This document shows positions 30,796-32,185 of a stretch of 32,185 bases of DNA, in pieces (the stretch's first letter is position 1; each line of letters opens with the position of its first letter). The stretch covers positions 160 to 32,344 of the forward strand of contig PYJC01000053.1 of NCBI GenBank assembly GCA_003635255.1, written 5' to 3'. The position numbers and the translations under genes were made by a program. The notes under the pieces were generated by a model. The model saw only the letters and a list, made by a program, of their open reading frames with translations, was not told where the DNA came from and did no database searches. This DNA is from Candidatus Poribacteria bacterium (GTDB lineage Bacteria > Poribacteria > WGA-4E > WGA-3G).

Positions 30796-32185
30796 TTATA
30801 TCTCTTTCCGTTGAAATGAAACGTGTGCCGCCGCAAATAACACTATAAAAAAGAGTAACAATAGTATCACGTCCAGGATCGCGCCTTTGAATGCATCTTC
30901 TAAACGTACGCTGTCTTGAAATTTGGGAATACTTTCAAAGGAAACAGGTTTATCAGACATACCTTCTCTAACGAAGGGGATATGTAAACTGTCTGGATCT
31001 GCGCGATCGGCAGCGATGAGGAAATCGTTGAAGGCATCGGCATAACGCTCGGCGTTTTTCAAGAAATCCAAATGCCTTTGGAACCCCGTTCCTGCCAAGG
31101 ATTCAATGGCGTATTGGGCAATTGCTGTCGGCGAGATGCGATTGACTTCTCTGGCAATCTGAATCTGGTTTACCTGTGCGTTTAAGTAGGCTCTGTGCAA
31201 TCTTGCGCTTTCTCTTGCTTCCTCGTTTAGGAACTCAGCCCAGAGCAGTGTTGCGGGTGTTGGTGGACGCTCACGGGTAGGTGCTTCATCTTTTAATCCG
31301 CGTGCTATGTAGCGTTCTTGAAGTCCACTACGCATGAAATATACTGGACTCGGCCCCCGACGGATGGATGGCTGGTTCAACCCACTCATAATTGTCCCAA
31401 GCATTGACGGCACGAGAATAACCCAGATTACCCATATCAGCAGCAGAATTACAAGGCTCGTTGAGGGGTTGTTAGCAAGCGTCGATATGAGAAACCCTAA
31501 GGCGATAAAGACAGCGATATATATCAAACCGACAACGAAAATACCACCGATTCTACTCCATTCTTGGGCATTGAGTTGGAGGGTTCCAGAGAGGTAAAGT
31601 AACAGGAGGTTAACCAACACACCGCTCATAAAAACAGCACCGAGACTCATAAGACAGCTTAAAAATTTACCGGTGAGCACTGTCCGACGCGCAACAGCAT
31701 TGGATAACGTCAATCGGAGGGTACCACGTTCCACTTCACCAGAAATCGCGTCAAACGTCCAAACGAGGGCAAGAAAACTCAGAACATTGGAGATGATAAG
31801 GATCCAATCAATTTTTAAGAACACCGGGAACATATCTTTCGCCTTTATGGGTGGAAATCCACTATATTGCAGTCGCCAGATGCCAGAGATGTTATAGATC
31901 ATTCCCCATCCAGCGCGCTTCCCTGATGCAAATTTCGGCAGATTATTTTCATTGCCGTGCGCACAGAAAGAGAGCGGTGAAGGTCTTTTATAAAGTTCGC
32001 CAGGGCCGTTTAAAACGAGTTTGTAAAGATTATTACTATTCCCTTCGAGTCTCGCCGAGTACGCTGAAACCTGCCGCCCATATTCCGCTTGTAGTGTCTT
32101 ATACTCGTCAATGTGTCCCACGGCGTTGACGAGCATTAAAAAAACAGTGAGCAGCATCGCGAGTGCGAAACGGAGGCTATTGACT
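30796..32185 (-). CDS. ABC-2 type transporter permease (5' end outside window)
   Basis: The frame is open to the right edge (SLRFALAMLLTVFLMLVNAV reads through), so the Met at 32157 is internal and the N-terminus is missing. At least six hydrophobic segments are seen. A first one is at the truncated end. A long extracytoplasmic loop follows, then DWILIISNVLSFLALVWTF. Next comes the ABC-2 coupling segment FDAISGEVERGTLRLTLSNAVARRTVLTGKF, and four more helices. A second large loop (about 270-410) precedes a last helix (VILLLLFFIVLFAAAHV). It probably pairs with an ATP-binding subunit encoded beyond the window and exports an unknown substrate. Confidence 0.85.
   Translation of the reverse strand, partial: VNSLRFALAMLLTVFLMLVNAVGHIDEYKTLQAEYGRQVSAYSARLEGNSNNLYKLVLNGPGELYKRPSPLSFCAHGNENNLPKFASGKRAGWGMIYNISGIWRLQYSGFPPIKAKDMFPVFLKIDWILIISNVLSFLALVWTFDAISGEVERGTLRLTLSNAVARRTVLTGKFLSCLMSLGAVFMSGVLVNLLLLYLSGTLQLNAQEWSRIGGIFVVGLIYIAVFIALGFLISTLANNPSTSLVILLLIWVIWVILVPSMLGTIMSGLNQPSIRRGPSPVYFMRSGLQERYIARGLKDEAPTRERPPTPATLLWAEFLNEEARESARLHRAYLNAQVNQIQIAREVNRISPTAIAQYAIESLAGTGFQRHLDFLKNAERYADAFNDFLIAADRADPDSLHIPFVREGMSDKPVSFESIPKFQDSVRLEDAFKGAILDVILLLLFFIVLFAAAHVSFQRKEI

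Overview
The window looks like bacterial chromosome of roughly even base composition, dense in accessory metabolism. The mix of families suggests a Candidatus Poribacteria-like, sponge-associated or environmental bacterium: three PhyH-type dioxygenases, two Gfo/Idh/MocA oxidoreductases, a NIPSNAP protein, a CRTAC1-like FG-GAP/UnbV protein, a dimethylformamidase-like protein, a Uma2 protein and XisH/XisI remnants. This assignment is inferred from gene content only. Many genes have promoters of the form TTGnnn, a 17-18 nt spacer, then TAnnnT, and purine-rich Shine-Dalgarno sites. These allow several start sites to be corrected.

Layout. 1-366: end of a NIPSNAP protein. 508-4598: mutS and a convergent mtaB whose stop codons overlap. 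4599-4988: repeat-rich spacer. 4989-7820: an oxidoreductase and a divergent secreted FG-GAP/UnbV protein, separated by a small inverted-repeat element. 7829-11411: two PhyH proteins, an XRE-ImmA regulator/protease and a GNAT acetyltransferase. 11493-12700: a probable MITE, a collapsed xisH-xisI pair and a LamG protein that starts directly after the xisI remnant. 12825-15301: a zinc alcohol dehydrogenase divergent from a copper-type superoxide dismutase lipoprotein. 15533-19349: a probable operon of a rhamnonate-dehydratase-like enzyme, a SurA-like chaperone and a TPR membrane protein. 19527-21061: two paralogous lipoproteins, one carrying a cytochrome P460-like haem domain, with a second MITE between them. 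21143-23923: a GH13 alpha-glucan hydrolase and an IPT/Big/LysM-like lipoprotein. 24094-27103: a three-gene sugar-acid operon (diketogulonate reductase, Gfo/Idh, FAH hydrolase). 27377-29169: a Uma2 protein with 14-residue repeats, followed by a PhyH dioxygenase. 29412-30785: a dimethylformamidase large-subunit-like protein. 30796-32185: an ABC-2 permease that runs off the window.

The most unusual item is the superoxide dismutase at 14081-15301. Its copper ligands, catalytic Arg and both disulfide Cys are visible and its zinc ligands are lost. About 220 residues, beginning with a His/Met-rich stretch, are inserted between the last copper ligand and the final strand of the fold. Also notable are a PhyH protein whose metal-binding HxD reads HCA, as in related halogenases, and the decayed xisH-xisI pair beside a 148-bp MITE.
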